Assembly: GCA_019637755.1 (NCBI GenBank)
Contig: JAHBVC010000002.1
Coordinates: forward strand, 401,027-465,026
From: Anaerolineales bacterium
Lineage (GTDB): Bacteria; Chloroflexota; Anaerolineae; Anaerolineales; UBA11579
Direction of reading: 5' to 3'
Length of the DNA stretch: 64,000 nt
Shown here piece after piece: positions 38,040-47,245 of the stretch (positions are counted from its first letter, which is position 1; the number at the start of each line of letters is the position of its first letter). The notes below the pieces were generated by a model. It was given only the letters and a program-made list of their open reading frames with translations. It was not told the DNA's origin and did no database searches. Position numbers and translations under genes: made by a program.

Positions 38040-38067
38040 ATCTTGTCTCCTCAAATAATTGCAGTTG

Positions 38068-38580
38068 TTATTGGGCTACCTTCACCACGGCGGGGCGCAG
38101 CACGCGCTCGCCGAGGGTGTAGCCGGTGCGCAGCACTTCGCTCACCGTGCCACTGGCGTAGTCGGGGTTGGGCTCTTGCGCCACGGCTTCGTGCAGGTTG
38201 GCGTCAAAAGGCTGGCCCAGCGGGTCTACACGCTGCACGCCCTCCGCTTCGAGGAAGCCGAGCAGCTTGCGGTAGATCAGCTCGATGCCCTGGCCCCAGT
38301 CGGCGGCGGCCTCTGGCTGGCTCTTGAAGGCCAGCTCCAGGTCGTCCACAATTTCCAGGTAGCGCTTGATCACGCGGCCGCGGATCTCGGCTTCCTGGGC
38401 TTCCTGGTCACGCGCCATGCGCTTCTTGTAGTTGGCAAACTCAGCCTGGGCGCGCTGCCAGCCTTCGAGGTTCTCGGCGGCTTTGGCGTGCGCGGCTTGC
38501 AGCTCCTGCTGCAAACCCACGTCAGCCACTTCGCCCGCGGTGGCCTGGGTGTCTTCGGGGGTATGTGTTGTTTCGTCCAT
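38068..38580 (-). CDS. grpE: Nucleotide exchange factor GrpE
   Basis: A 170-aa DnaK exchange factor. Acidic N-terminus, long coiled coil (about 20-75), then [13 protein letters not shown] and the C-terminal beta domain [20 protein letters not shown], the family motif. It sits between hrcA and dnaK with short gaps (10 and 28 nt). Confidence 0.96.
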   Translation of the reverse strand: MDETTHTPEDTQATAGEVADVGLQQELQAAHAKAAENLEGWQRAQAEFANYKKRMARDQEAQEAEIRGRVIKRYLEIVDDLELAFKSQPEAAADWGQGIELIYRKLLGFLEAEGVQRVDPLGQPFDANLHEAVAQEPNPDYASGTVSEVLRTGYTLGERVLRPAVVKVAQ

Positions 38581-38590
38581 TGTTCTCTTA

Positions 38591-39634
38591 TCAGTCCTGC
38601 GTACTCATGGTTTCAGCCATCATGCCACTCAGCAATCCGGCCACATAATCTACGGTGGAGACGGCGCGGCCATAGGCCATGCGGATAGGGCCAAGCACGC
38701 CGAGGTATCCGCTGGCGGCGTTGGTGGCGCCGTAGCGTGCCAGCACCAGCGAGAAATCGTTAAGCTCTTCCCAGCGGCCTTCGCCGCCGATGAGCACTTG
38801 CACGCCGCCGATCTCGCTGTTCATCAACGTTTGTGCCAGTAAGTCCGCCAGCATCGGGCGCTCTTCAAACACGCGCAGGGCACGCTGGGCGGCATCCGCA
38901 TCGCTGAACTCCGGCTGGGCTAACACATTGGTCAGGCCGTCTTGCAGTACCTCGCCGGTGAGCGGGCTCTGCGTGTTGTGTAGCTCAGCTTGTACCAGCT
39001 TGTAGATCTCGCCAGCCAGCTCGCCCATCTCGGTCGCGGGCGGCTGGATGGTATCCAGCGTCACGTTGCGCAGGTGCTGGTTGAGCTTGGCCGCCATGCT
39101 GCTCAGGCGCTCCTGGTCCACCGCGTCCTTGAGCGCCAGCATCTGCTGACGCACCAGGCCGTTCTCCAGCACCAACACCATCAGCACTTGGCGGCCAGTG
39201 GTGAGGATCAGTTCCAAATGCTTGAAGCGCCCCGATTGGGTCTGCGGGGCGGTGATCAGCGAGGCGGCGCGCGACTGGTTAGCCAGTACCGAGGCGGCCA
39301 GCTTCATCCACTGCTGCGTCTCGTGACGCGCCTGGTAGAACTGGTGGCTGATAGTGTGGCGCAGCGAAGCGGGCAGCTCCTGGCGCGCCATCAGCTCGCC
39401 TACAAAGAAGCGGAAGCCCTCCTCGGTGGGCACGCGGCCCGCCGAGGTATGCGGCTGGCGCAGGTAGCCGGCTTCGGTGAGCTCGGCCATCTCGTTGCGG
39501 ATGGTGGCCGAGCTGAAATCCAGCGCGTATTGATCCAGCAGGCGCTTGGAGCCGACCGGCTGGGTACTTTCGACGTAATCCTTGACGATCAGGCCAAGGA
39601 TGAGCTTCTGGCGCTCACTGAGGGGATGGGTCAT
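38591..39634 (-). CDS. hrcA: Heat-inducible transcription repressor HrcA
   Basis: A 347-aa repressor of class I heat-shock genes. N-terminal winged helix (LSERQKLILGLIVKDYVES, SSATIRNEMAELTEAGYL) and HrcA core. It binds CIRCE; two perfect sites lie in this window, one 17 nt before its own ATG. By family knowledge its activity depends on GroEL. Autoregulated operon head. Confidence 0.97.
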   Translation of the reverse strand: MTHPLSERQKLILGLIVKDYVESTQPVGSKRLLDQYALDFSSATIRNEMAELTEAGYLRQPHTSAGRVPTEEGFRFFVGELMARQELPASLRHTISHQFYQARHETQQWMKLAASVLANQSRAASLITAPQTQSGRFKHLELILTTGRQVLMVLVLENGLVRQQMLALKDAVDQERLSSMAAKLNQHLRNVTLDTIQPPATEMGELAGEIYKLVQAELHNTQSPLTGEVLQDGLTNVLAQPEFSDADAAQRALRVFEERPMLADLLAQTLMNSEIGGVQVLIGGEGRWEELNDFSLVLARYGATNAASGYLGVLGPIRMAYGRAVSTVDYVAGLLSGMMAETMSTQD

Positions 39635-39650
39635 TGTTTTCTGTGTGTTT

Positions 39651-39677
39651 TTAGCACTCTCGATGCTAGAGTGCTAA
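39651..39677 (-). promoter_or_regulatory. CIRCE operator of the hrcA operon
   Basis: Perfect TTAGCACTC-N9-GAGTGCTAA. Confidence 0.97.
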
Positions 39678-39707
39678 ATCACTCTATCCCTCATTTTAAC
39701 AAGCCAG

Positions 39708-39740
39708 AAAAGGCCAGTCAAGAAATCTGACTGGCCTTGG
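39708..39740 (-). terminator. Terminator of the C39-like gene
   Basis: AAGGCCAGTCA/TGACTGGCCTT (39710-39738) with TTTTCT following on the minus strand. Confidence 0.8.
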
Positions 39741-39770
39741 GGCGTTTCTTACAAAGGTCTAAGAGTGGGT

Positions 39771-40973
39771 TTAAGGCTCTACCCCGATCGAAATCAGGGC
39801 TTGCTGCACATAAGACGATTTGGGGTTGACGTTTTGCGCCAGGCGGAACTGCTGGATGGCGCCATTGCGGTCCCCCTCGCGATACAGCACCCAGCCCATC
39901 CAGATCATCGCCTCTTCGGAGACATCGGTAATGCGCAGAGCATAGGTGAGCAGCTCGCGCATATCGTCCATGCGGCCGGTGTTGTAGTAGGCGAAGAAGG
40001 GGCCAAACTGGTAGCGCAGCATGCGCTGCGGCAGGCCCAGCTCACGCGCCCGGTCAAAGGCGGTGGCGGCGTTGCCGTACTCCAGGAAGTGCACCTGGTT
40101 CATCCCAAGATTGAACCAGGCATACGCGTCTTGCGGATTGGCCTGGATTTCGCGCTCAGCGGTGGCCAGCGCGTTGCGGCGATTGGTGTCCACATCCCAA
40201 TCTTCGCCGAGCAGCTCCTGCACGCGCGCTTCCTGATCGGGGCGATAGATCAGCAGGTAGACGCGGTTGAACTGCTTCCAGAATTCATCGGTCTCGGCAT
40301 AACTACGCACCAGGTCGGCGCCGCGCCAGGTATCTTGATAGGTGAAAGTTTGCGCGGCCTCATCATAAGCAGTGATGAGCACATAGTGCCCGGCCCAGCG
40401 GTCATCGCCAGCCCAGGCGTCGGTTTCCAGGTATTCGCCTTCCTCGATCATCACCGGAATGCCCTCGGCCAGAAACTGCTTGATCAACTCGATCGTGCCG
40501 CCCACGCGGAAGGTGGAGCGCAGCCAGCCGGCGTAGTTGCCAGCAAAGTGGATCAGCTCGTCTACATTGACATTGCGGTCGCCGGTCTCGGGCTTGATCT
40601 CATCGGCAATGTCTTGCTGGGTTCCCTGCCATCCGTAAAAGTCCAGGTACATTGCCAGGGTGGCCGGGCCGCAGTTGTTGGGCGTCTGGCGTTCGTAGCG
40701 CGGCGCGGGCAACTGCACCAGCCCGGGCAGCGGCGTGGGGCTGGCCGGCGGCGTGGCGCTGGGCGCCGGCGGGCTGAAGGTGGGCAAGGGGCTCTGTACC
40801 ACGTTCACCTGCGGGGCGGGCAACGCCTGCACCGGATCGATGATGCCGCGCAGATAGGCGCGGGCGCTTTCGTAGCCCCAATCGGCGCGCAGCCTCACCC
40901 AGGGCACTTGATAGGCCAGCACGGCCACCAGCAGCAGGCCGAGTACACCAAGCAACAGATTGCGTATGCGCAT
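39771..40973 (-). CDS. C39-like peptidase with TPR tail
   Basis: A 400-aa secreted or anchored protein. N-terminal helix (1-21), Pro/Thr/Ser linker, papain-like C39 domain with QTPNNCGPATLAMYLDFYG (catalytic Cys) and GHYVLITAYD (catalytic His), then two to three TPR units (YAWFNLGMNQVHFLEYGNAA, REGDRNGAIQQFRLAQN). It probably cleaves peptides or crosslinks outside the membrane. TACAAT ends 7 nt before ATG (leaderless type). Confidence 0.88.
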   Translation of the reverse strand: MRIRNLLLGVLGLLLVAVLAYQVPWVRLRADWGYESARAYLRGIIDPVQALPAPQVNVVQSPLPTFSPPAPSATPPASPTPLPGLVQLPAPRYERQTPNNCGPATLAMYLDFYGWQGTQQDIADEIKPETGDRNVNVDELIHFAGNYAGWLRSTFRVGGTIELIKQFLAEGIPVMIEEGEYLETDAWAGDDRWAGHYVLITAYDEAAQTFTYQDTWRGADLVRSYAETDEFWKQFNRVYLLIYRPDQEARVQELLGEDWDVDTNRRNALATAEREIQANPQDAYAWFNLGMNQVHFLEYGNAATAFDRARELGLPQRMLRYQFGPFFAYYNTGRMDDMRELLTYALRITDVSEEAMIWMGWVLYREGDRNGAIQQFRLAQNVNPKSSYVQQALISIGVEP

Positions 40974-41082
40974 GGGGGAGATTGTATCCAGCTTATTTGA
41001 GCGCCAGCTAAGTATTCGCCTACCCCACGCGGAACTTTGCGCCAGGTGGTGGCGTTAATATAGCGATACCCAAGGAGACCTA

Positions 41083-41502
41083 ATGAAACGCAATTTGATT
41101 CTGCTCAGCGCCCTGCTCGTGCTCACCGCCGCCTGCCGCCCCGCCGCTTCGCCCCACCGCGTATTCGAAGCCGGCCAGGCTGAGATGCAGGTGGGCGAAA
41201 GCCTGGATGATGTACAGTCTGGCTCCATGCTGACCTTTGTGGAGATCGTGCAAGACAGCCGTTGCCCGGCGGATGCGATCTGCATCAGCTCTGGCTTTGT
41301 ACAGGCACGCTTCGCCATCCAGGAAGGCGACAGCACCCGCACGGCGATCCTGACCCTGGGCGATATGGCCAGCGGCGACACCAACGTCACCACGGTGGGC
41401 GAGTTCACCGTCACCCTGCTAGAGGTGAACCCCTACCCGCTGGCTTCCGCCCCGGTGGACTATGCCGATTACACCGTGACGCTGGATCTGTACGCAGACT
41501 AG
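41083..41502 (+). CDS. Small hypothetical lipoprotein
   Basis: A 139-aa lipoprotein with lipobox VLTAACRPA (Cys about 18). The mature protein contains VQDSRCPADAICISSGFVQARF, a two-Cys motif seen in an uncharacterised family of exported proteins. The rest is beta-rich. AAGGAGA precedes the ATG. Followed by its own terminator. Function unknown. Confidence 0.78.
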   Translation: MKRNLILLSALLVLTAACRPAASPHRVFEAGQAEMQVGESLDDVQSGSMLTFVEIVQDSRCPADAICISSGFVQARFAIQEGDSTRTAILTLGDMASGDTNVTTVGEFTVTLLEVNPYPLASAPVDYADYTVTLDLYAD

Positions 41503-41521
41503 GCCGCGACGTGCCGGCAAG

Positions 41522-41553
41522 AAAAAAGCGCCCTCCTGTGAGGGCGCTTTTTT
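41522..41553 (+). terminator. Terminator after small lipoprotein
   Basis: AAAAAAGCGCCCT/AGGGCGCTTTTTT hairpin. Confidence 0.9.
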
Positions 41554-41559
41554 GTTAGC

Positions 41560-41565
41560 TATAAT
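41560..41565 (+). promoter_or_regulatory. -10 box TATAAT of miaB
   Basis: TATAAT, 8 nt before the miaB ATG, so the 5' leader is at most 1-2 nt. Confidence 0.6.
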
Positions 41566-41573
41566 CCTTCCGC

Positions 41574-42938
41574 ATGAAATACCACATCTGGACCGAAGGC
41601 TGCCAAATGAACGTGGCCGACTCACAGCGCGTCGCCTCGGCGCTGGAGCGCCTGGGCTACGTGGCTACACCGGTGATCGAGGACGCGCAAGTAATCGTGC
41701 TCAACACCTGCGTGGTGCGCCAGAGCGCCGAAGACAAGGCGATGGGCCGCGTGACCTCGCTCAAGCCGCTCAAAGAAGCCCGGCCGGATGTCACCATCAA
41801 CCTGATGGGCTGCATGGTGGGCGTGAAAGGGCAAGACAAGCTGCGCGCCGCCCTACCCTATGTGGATGTGTTCTCGCCGCCCTCTGACCCTGGCCCGCTG
41901 GTGGCGCACCTCACGCAGGAAGACAGCCGCTTCATTGAGTTGCAGGCCACGCAGCAACGCTTCGAGCAAATGGACAACGAGGCCCTGATCCTGCCGCTGG
42001 AGGAGCGCGGCCAACTGGTCACGGCGCACGTGCCAGTGGTCTACGGCTGCTCGCATGCCTGCACCTTCTGTATCATCCCCTACCGCCGTGGCGTGGAGCG
42101 CAGCCGCCCGCTGGGCGAGATCGTGGCCGAGATCCGCGCCCTGGCCGCCCAGGGCGTCAAAGAAGTCACCCTGCTGGGCCAGATCGTGGATCGCTACGGC
42201 AAAGACGTAGCGGATGGCCCCAATCTGCCGGCGCTGCTGCGCCGCGTCAGCGAGGTGGAGGGCATTGAGCGCATTCGCTTCCTGACCTCGCACCCCAACT
42301 GGATGACCGACGAGCTGCTGGAAACGGTGGCGGCGCTGCCCAAGGTGATGCCGCAGATCGAGGTGCCGGTGCAAGCCGGGCACGATGAAGTGCTGGCCAA
42401 CATGAAGCGCGGCTACACCGTGGCCGAATACCGCGCCCTGGTGGAGCGCATCCGTCGCATCATTCCCCAGGTGGCGATCGCCACCGACATCATCGTCGGC
42501 TTCCCCGGCGAAACCGAAGCGCAGTTCGAGGGCACGCGCCAATTGCTGGCCGAGCTCAAGCTCGACGTGGCCCACCTGGCGCGCTACTCCACGCGCGAGG
42601 GTACCGTGGCCGCCCGCCGCATGCTGGATGACGTGCCCGAAGATGAGAAGATGCGCCGCCTGAAGGTGCTCGATCGCCAGCAGGAAGCGATTTTGACCGA
42701 GATCAACGCCCGCTATCTGGGCACGACGGTGCCGGTGCTGTTTGAAGAAGACGTGCGCGGGCGCTGGAAGGGGCGCACGGAAACCAACAAGCTGGTCTTC
42801 GTGCAAAGTGAGACGCGCCTGCACGGGCAGGTGCGCCCGGTGCAAATCACCTGGACCGGGCCATGGTCGATGCAGGGCCGCTTGCTGCCAGACCCGGCCA
42901 CGCTGCCGATTCTCATCGAGCCGATCGTGGTTTCGTAG
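41574..42938 (+). CDS. miaB: tRNA-2-methylthio-N6-dimethylallyladenosine synthase
   Basis: A 454-aa radical-SAM methylthiotransferase modifying A37 of tRNAs. UPF0004 domain with three cluster cysteines (EGCQMN, NTCVVR, MGCMVG), radical-SAM CSHACTFCIIPYRRG and a C-terminal TRAM domain (about 375-445). Full length. Close paralogues RimO and MtaB are less likely given the EGCQMNVADS start. Confidence 0.93.
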   Translation: MKYHIWTEGCQMNVADSQRVASALERLGYVATPVIEDAQVIVLNTCVVRQSAEDKAMGRVTSLKPLKEARPDVTINLMGCMVGVKGQDKLRAALPYVDVFSPPSDPGPLVAHLTQEDSRFIELQATQQRFEQMDNEALILPLEERGQLVTAHVPVVYGCSHACTFCIIPYRRGVERSRPLGEIVAEIRALAAQGVKEVTLLGQIVDRYGKDVADGPNLPALLRRVSEVEGIERIRFLTSHPNWMTDELLETVAALPKVMPQIEVPVQAGHDEVLANMKRGYTVAEYRALVERIRRIIPQVAIATDIIVGFPGETEAQFEGTRQLLAELKLDVAHLARYSTREGTVAARRMLDDVPEDEKMRRLKVLDRQQEAILTEINARYLGTTVPVLFEEDVRGRWKGRTETNKLVFVQSETRLHGQVRPVQITWTGPWSMQGRLLPDPATLPILIEPIVVS

Positions 42939-43234
42939 CGAGTTTAAACCTCAACACCAAAGACACAAAGAGCACAAAGTTTTAGGCGCTCCCGTCATCA
43001 CGAGCGCAGCACACCATTCCGCCCAGCTGTCATTCCGCGGAGGAATCCTTTAGGCTTTCCCGAAAACACGCCACGCAGCGATGACGCTGCGCGGGCTTAG
43101 CTTAAAACGCAAACGGGCGCCTCGCCGCGCCCGCTTGCTCATCGAGGAGGAGAGAGTGCAAAGCTTCACTTACTCCTGCTCATTGGATGGCCCCAGAGGG
43201 CCACTTCTTACCTCACCTATCCAACCTGATCTAT
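42939..43234. repeat. Gap with dispersed repeats
   Basis: About 300 bp without a gene. It holds ACACCAAAGACACAAAGAGC (about 42952-42979, like the prmA repeat) and GTCATTCCGCGGAGGAATCC (43029-43053). Open frames here lack codon bias and ribosome sites. Confidence 0.65.
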
Positions 43235-44497
43235 CTAGCCCGCCACCACCCCCTTCCCTGGGTGGCCATCATCTACCGACATCACCGCCGGCAAAGCCAT
43301 CCCTACCAGCGCCAGCAAGAAGCACACCACCCCGCCCAGCATGTACCAACTGGGCACGCCGTAGCGATCCGCCAGCGGCCCGGCGGCCAGCAGGCTGACC
43401 GGTGTGGCCGCGGTAGAGAGGCTGTTGATCAACGAGAACACACGCCCCTGCATGCCCGGCTCCACCGCGCCTTGCAGGATGGCGCCCAGCGAACCATTGA
43501 CGATCGGGTTCATCAAGCCCGAGAAGAACATACCCGCCACCGCCCAGGGGAATGCGTGCGCCGGGGTGCGCCCCACCAAGAAAGTGAAGACGCCCATGCC
43601 CAGCAGGCCCAGCATGGCGGTGAGGATTTGGCGGCGGAAGCCGCCCCAGGCACCCAGCAGCAAGCCGCCCAGGATCACTCCGGCGCTGAACATGGCTTCG
43701 AACAGGCCTAGCTCCTTCACGCCGCCGCCGAAATGCTTGGTGATCAACAGCGGGGTCAGCGCCCCGGCCGGGCTGAACAAGAAGTTGATCGCCGTGGCCA
43801 TCAGGCAGATGATCAGCAAGCCCGGCCAACTGAGCACATAGTCCAGCCCGGCGCGCACATCCTGCCAGAAGCTGGGCGCCAGGCCCGCTGAGGGCGCCTT
43901 GGCCGGCTGAGGAATGGTAAAGAAGAATAAAGGCACCACCGCAAACAAGGCGGTAAGCACATCCAGGCCCAGCAAGCCCTGCATGGGCAGCAGCTCCAAC
44001 AGCAGTGCGCCCAAAGGCGCCGAGAGGATGTTCATGCCCCCATTGAGCATCTGGTTCAGGCCCTGAATGCGCGCCAGGTGCTGCGGCGGCACCATCAGCG
44101 AGGTAGACGCTTGCATCGCCGGGCCGTGAAAAGCACCCCCCAAGGCGCGCAGGAACATCGCCAGATAGATATGCCAGAGCTGCACCGCGCCCAGAGCGAA
44201 CAGCAGCGCCAGCAGCACGGTGACCAGGGCCACACCGCTATCCGCCACCATCATGATGCGCCGGCGGTTGCCACGGTCGATCAGCGAGCCCACCAGTGGG
44301 GCCAGGGCGATATTGGGCAGCATCGCCACCAGGGTGGCGGTGGCCAGCACGGTAGCTGAGCCGGTCTGGCGGGTGAGGTACCACACCAGGCCAAACTGCA
44401 CCAATTGGCTGCCTAGCAGCGAAAGCGCCTGCCCCACCCAGATGGTGAAGAAGCGCCGCTGCCAACGGCCAAGGTCTTGAGCGGGGGCAGTAGCCAT
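43235..44497 (-). CDS. MFS drug-efflux transporter (DHA3 type)
   Basis: A 420-aa, 12-helix transporter of the DHA3 (Mef-like) group. It shows RRFFTIWVGQALSLLGSQL, LAPLVGSLIDRGNRRRIMM (the family loop 2-3 motif) and later helices with GMFFSGLMNPIVNGSLGAI. Start chosen at ATG 44497, 2 nt after the stop of a short upstream ORF; no ribosome site of its own, so translation is coupled. Substrate unknown; relatives export macrolides. Confidence 0.88.
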   Translation of the reverse strand: MATAPAQDLGRWQRRFFTIWVGQALSLLGSQLVQFGLVWYLTRQTGSATVLATATLVAMLPNIALAPLVGSLIDRGNRRRIMMVADSGVALVTVLLALLFALGAVQLWHIYLAMFLRALGGAFHGPAMQASTSLMVPPQHLARIQGLNQMLNGGMNILSAPLGALLLELLPMQGLLGLDVLTALFAVVPLFFFTIPQPAKAPSAGLAPSFWQDVRAGLDYVLSWPGLLIICLMATAINFLFSPAGALTPLLITKHFGGGVKELGLFEAMFSAGVILGGLLLGAWGGFRRQILTAMLGLLGMGVFTFLVGRTPAHAFPWAVAGMFFSGLMNPIVNGSLGAILQGAVEPGMQGRVFSLINSLSTAATPVSLLAAGPLADRYGVPSWYMLGGVVCFLLALVGMALPAVMSVDDGHPGKGVVAG

Positions 44498-44499
44498 GG

Positions 44500-44634
44500 T
44501 TAGAAGAAATTGGCGATCAGCGTACGCGCCAAGCCCGTCAGGGTGTGGAAGCGGCTGGGATAGGCGGCGGCACGATCGGCCGCATGAGCCTGCTGAAACA
44601 GAAAAGTGAAACTCGAAAGAGAAGAATTGAACAT
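44500..44634 (-). CDS. 44-aa ORF ahead of the efflux pump
   Basis: A short ORF beginning MFNSSLSSFTFLFQQAHAA and ending LIANFF, with a strong ribosome site AAGGAGC (44645-44639) and a perfect-spacing promoter. Because the transporter has no ribosome site, this ORF is probably translated and could be a leader peptide or a small protein. No family recognised. Confidence 0.65.
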   Translation of the reverse strand: MFNSSLSSFTFLFQQAHAADRAAAYPSRFHTLTGLARTLIANFF

Positions 44635-44655
44635 TTTTGCTCCTTATTTGCATAG

Positions 44656-44684
44656 ATACTAAACATTTATATTGAATTTGTCAA
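44656..44684 (-). promoter_or_regulatory. Promoter of the leader ORF and efflux pump
   Basis: TTGACA (44684-44679), 17-nt spacer, TAGTAT (44661-44656), in AT-rich DNA. Confidence 0.75.
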
Positions 44685-44722
44685 TAGATATTTTATAAAT
44701 TCTTATATTCCTATGCATATTT

Positions 44723-44750
44723 TTGATATTTTGCAAAAATAGATTACACT
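44723..44750 (+). promoter_or_regulatory. Promoter of the hydrolase (leaderless)
   Basis: TTGATA (44723-44728), 16-nt spacer, TACACT (44745-44750), 6 nt before ATG. Confidence 0.6.
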
Positions 44751-44756
44751 TTTTAC

Positions 44757-45548
44757 ATGAACGACACAAAAATCCCCCCTCTGCACCTCGAACACAATGG
44801 CAGCGGCATACCGGTCTTGCTGATCCACGGCTTCCCCTTCACCAGCCGCATGTGGCGCCCGCAACTCAGCGGGCTGGCCGCCAGCGGCCACATCCTGGCG
44901 CCCGACCTGCCGGGCTTCGGGCGCACGCCGGCCGCCCCGCCCCCGCACAGCGTGGAACGCCTGGCCGCCGCCTGCCTGGACGCGGTGACGGCTCTGGGCA
45001 TTCACGAGCCGGTGGTGCTGGGTGGCCTCTCGATGGGCGGCTACATTGCCCTGGCCGCGGCGCGCCACTTCCCGGAGCGCTTGCGCGGCCTGATGCTGCT
45101 CTCCACCCGCGCCGGGGCCGATTCGGCGGAAGCCAAGGCCAATCGCGACAAGAGCATCGCCACCGCCCAAGCCGAAGGCCCGGCCCCGGCGGGCGAAGGG
45201 ATGTATCCCAAACTCCTCGCGCCGGAAAATTACGCCGCCCAGCCGGAAACCGCCAGCGAGCTGAAAGCGATCTTGCAGGGTGCGACCACCGAAGGGGTGG
45301 TGATGGGCCTGACTGCCATGCGTGACCGCCCGGATGCAACGGATGAGCTGCCGGAGATCAACCTGCCCACGCTGATCATTCACGGACAGCAAGACCAGGT
45401 GATCCCATTCAGTGAAGCCGAGGCAATGGCCGCTGCAATTCCCCACAGCCAACTGCACCTCCTGCCGCAGGCCGGCCATGTGCCCAACTTGGAGCAACCC
45501 GAGCGCTTCAATCAGGCGGTGACAGAGTTCCTCGGCCGGCTGAGTTGA
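44757..45548 (+). CDS. Alpha/beta hydrolase
   Basis: A 263-aa alpha/beta-hydrolase-fold enzyme. Oxyanion HGFPFTSRMW, nucleophile elbow GGLSMGGYIA (Ser about 93), acid IIHGQQDQVIPF and catalytic His in QAGHVPNLEQP. The substrate is unknown; similar proteins are lactonases, esterases or carboxylesterases of the BioH/3-oxoadipate enol-lactonase type. Divergent from the efflux-pump operon, from which it is separated by an AT-rich promoter region. Confidence 0.88.
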   Translation: MNDTKIPPLHLEHNGSGIPVLLIHGFPFTSRMWRPQLSGLAASGHILAPDLPGFGRTPAAPPPHSVERLAAACLDAVTALGIHEPVVLGGLSMGGYIALAAARHFPERLRGLMLLSTRAGADSAEAKANRDKSIATAQAEGPAPAGEGMYPKLLAPENYAAQPETASELKAILQGATTEGVVMGLTAMRDRPDATDELPEINLPTLIIHGQQDQVIPFSEAEAMAAAIPHSQLHLLPQAGHVPNLEQPERFNQAVTEFLGRLS

Positions 45549-45593
45549 GCTGCGCGCCGCGCGCGCAATGTGGGGCTGAACGCGGCAAAACGA

Positions 45594-45599
45594 TATAAT
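45594..45599 (+). promoter_or_regulatory. -10 box TATAAT of the PfkB-family gene
   Basis: TATAAT exactly 6 nt before ATG 45606, decisive for this start over an upstream in-frame codon. Confidence 0.7.
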
Positions 45600-45605
45600 C
45601 TCGCC

Positions 45606-46457
45606 ATGCTGTTCAGCCAACGCATGCAACCGGTGGAGTATCTGGCCATCGGCCACATCACGCTTGACGAGACTCCGCAGGGGCCGCGCCTGGGCGGCTC
45701 GGCCGCCTACGCGGCGCGCACCGCGCAAGCCTTCGGCTTGCGCGCCGGCATCCTCACCGCTTGGGGTGAGGAGCTACCCGCCACTGTGCTCGACGGCATC
45801 CAAATCCTCAACATCGGCGCCGAGCACAGCACGCGTTTCGAAAACCGCTATGTCGACGGCGCACGTACGCAATACATTCGCCACCAGGCGCCCACGCTGG
45901 CCTTTCACCATGTGCCCGAAGCCTGGCGCCAGACGCCGCTGCTGCACCTGGCGCCGGTGGCCCAAGAGGTTTCCCCGGCGCTGCTGCGCTATTTCCCTGA
46001 AGCCAGCATCGGCGCTACGCCACAGGGCTGGCTGCGCGATTGGGACGCCAGCGGCCGCGTGCAACCCAGCGCCTGGCCTGAAGGCGAAAGCATCCTCAAC
46101 CGTTTGGATGCCTGCGTGATCGGCCTCGAAGATGTAGGCGGCGATCAGCGCCGCGTAGAAGCGATGGCCGCGCAGTGCCCTATTCTGATCGTCACCGACG
46201 GCAAGCACGGCGCCACGCTGTACACCCAGGGCGAAGTGCTGCCGATCACCACCCCACAAGTCGACGAAGTAGACCCTACCGGGGCTGGCGATGTCTTCGC
46301 CGCAACCTTCTTCCTGCAATGGCAGCGCAGCGGCGATGCAGCCGCGGCGGCCCACCTGGCCGCGCAGGTCGCAGCGCACTCGGTTACCCGCGCTGGCCTG
46401 GCTGGCATCCCCACCCAGGCCGAGCTGTTCGGCCTGCTGGCTGAGGCGGCGGCCTGA
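45606..46457 (+). CDS. PfkB-family sugar/nucleoside kinase
   Basis: A 283-aa ribokinase-like protein. The first motif appears as GGSAAYAARTAQAFG, and the catalytic/anion-hole motif is VDEVDPTGAGDVFAATFFLQ. Some inner regions are short for the family (for example the lid), so the substrate is not clear. The stop overlaps parA by one base (TGATG). Leaderless start. Confidence 0.85.
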   Translation: MLFSQRMQPVEYLAIGHITLDETPQGPRLGGSAAYAARTAQAFGLRAGILTAWGEELPATVLDGIQILNIGAEHSTRFENRYVDGARTQYIRHQAPTLAFHHVPEAWRQTPLLHLAPVAQEVSPALLRYFPEASIGATPQGWLRDWDASGRVQPSAWPEGESILNRLDACVIGLEDVGGDQRRVEAMAAQCPILIVTDGKHGATLYTQGEVLPITTPQVDEVDPTGAGDVFAATFFLQWQRSGDAAAAAHLAAQVAAHSVTRAGLAGIPTQAELFGLLAEAAA

Positions 46458-47245
46458 TGGCGCGCATCTACACCCTCGTCAATCAAAAGGGTGGCGTCGG
46501 CAAGACCACCACCACGATCAACCTGGGCGCCTACCTGGCACATTTGGGCCAACGCGTACTCCTGGTGGACCTGGACCCGCAGGCCAACGCCACCTCGTGC
46601 CTGGGGATTGACAAGGCCAGTGTGCAAAGTGGCACCTACGAAGCGATCATGGGGCTGCACCCGGCCAGCGAAAGCATCCTGGTTAGCCCGGAGCTCAAAC
46701 TCTCGCTGCTGCCCGCCTCGCCCGCCCTGGCCGGCGCCGAAGTGGAGCTGGTGAACGAACTGGCCCGTGAAAACAAGCTGCGCGAAGCACTGCAGCCACT
46801 TAAAGACAAATACGATTACATTCTGATCGATTGCCCGCCTTCGCTGGGCCTGCTGACCCTCAACGGCATGGTGGCGGCGCAAGACGGCATCATCATTCCG
46901 GTGCAGTGCGAATACCTGGCGCTGGAAGGCCTGAGCATGTTGTTGAGCACGATCGAGCGTGTGCGCAAAGCGCTGTTCCCCGGATTGCGCGTGCGCGGCG
47001 TGCTGCTGACGATGTACGACAATCGCACGCGCCTCTCCGACGAAGTCGTCAGCCAGGTGCGCGCCCACTTCAAGAAAGAGACCTTCAACGTGGTCATCCC
47101 GCGCAACATCCGTCTGGCCGAAGCGCCCTCACACGGCCTGCCGATCATCGCCTACTTCCCCAATTCCCCCGGGGCCGAGGCACACCGCCAACTGGCGCAG
47201 GAAGTATTGGAAGGAGACGGCGTGACGGTGGCCGTGAACGCGTAA
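46457..47245 (+). CDS. parA: Chromosome-partition ATPase ParA (Soj)
   Basis: A 262-aa Walker-type ATPase that segregates the origin with ParB. Deviant Walker A KGGVGKTTT (about 11-19), Walker A' VDLDPQANATSCLG, Walker B DYILIDCPPSLGLL. It is of the short chromosomal Soj type without an N-terminal DNA-binding domain. Followed directly by parB. Confidence 0.95.
   Translation: MARIYTLVNQKGGVGKTTTTINLGAYLAHLGQRVLLVDLDPQANATSCLGIDKASVQSGTYEAIMGLHPASESILVSPELKLSLLPASPALAGAEVELVNELARENKLREALQPLKDKYDYILIDCPPSLGLLTLNGMVAAQDGIIIPVQCEYLALEGLSMLLSTIERVRKALFPGLRVRGVLLTMYDNRTRLSDEVVSQVRAHFKKETFNVVIPRNIRLAEAPSHGLPIIAYFPNSPGAEAHRQLAQEVLEGDGVTVAVNA

Noticed and set aside
43081..43398. Plus-strand open frames opposite the efflux pump 3' end
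   Set aside because: Shadows of the pump gene and of repeat DNA; Pro/Ser-rich low-complexity translation.
44498..44653. 52-aa N-terminal extension of the efflux pump
   Set aside because: Its ATG would lie upstream of the predicted transcription start, and the segment overlaps the well-supported 44-aa ORF in another frame.
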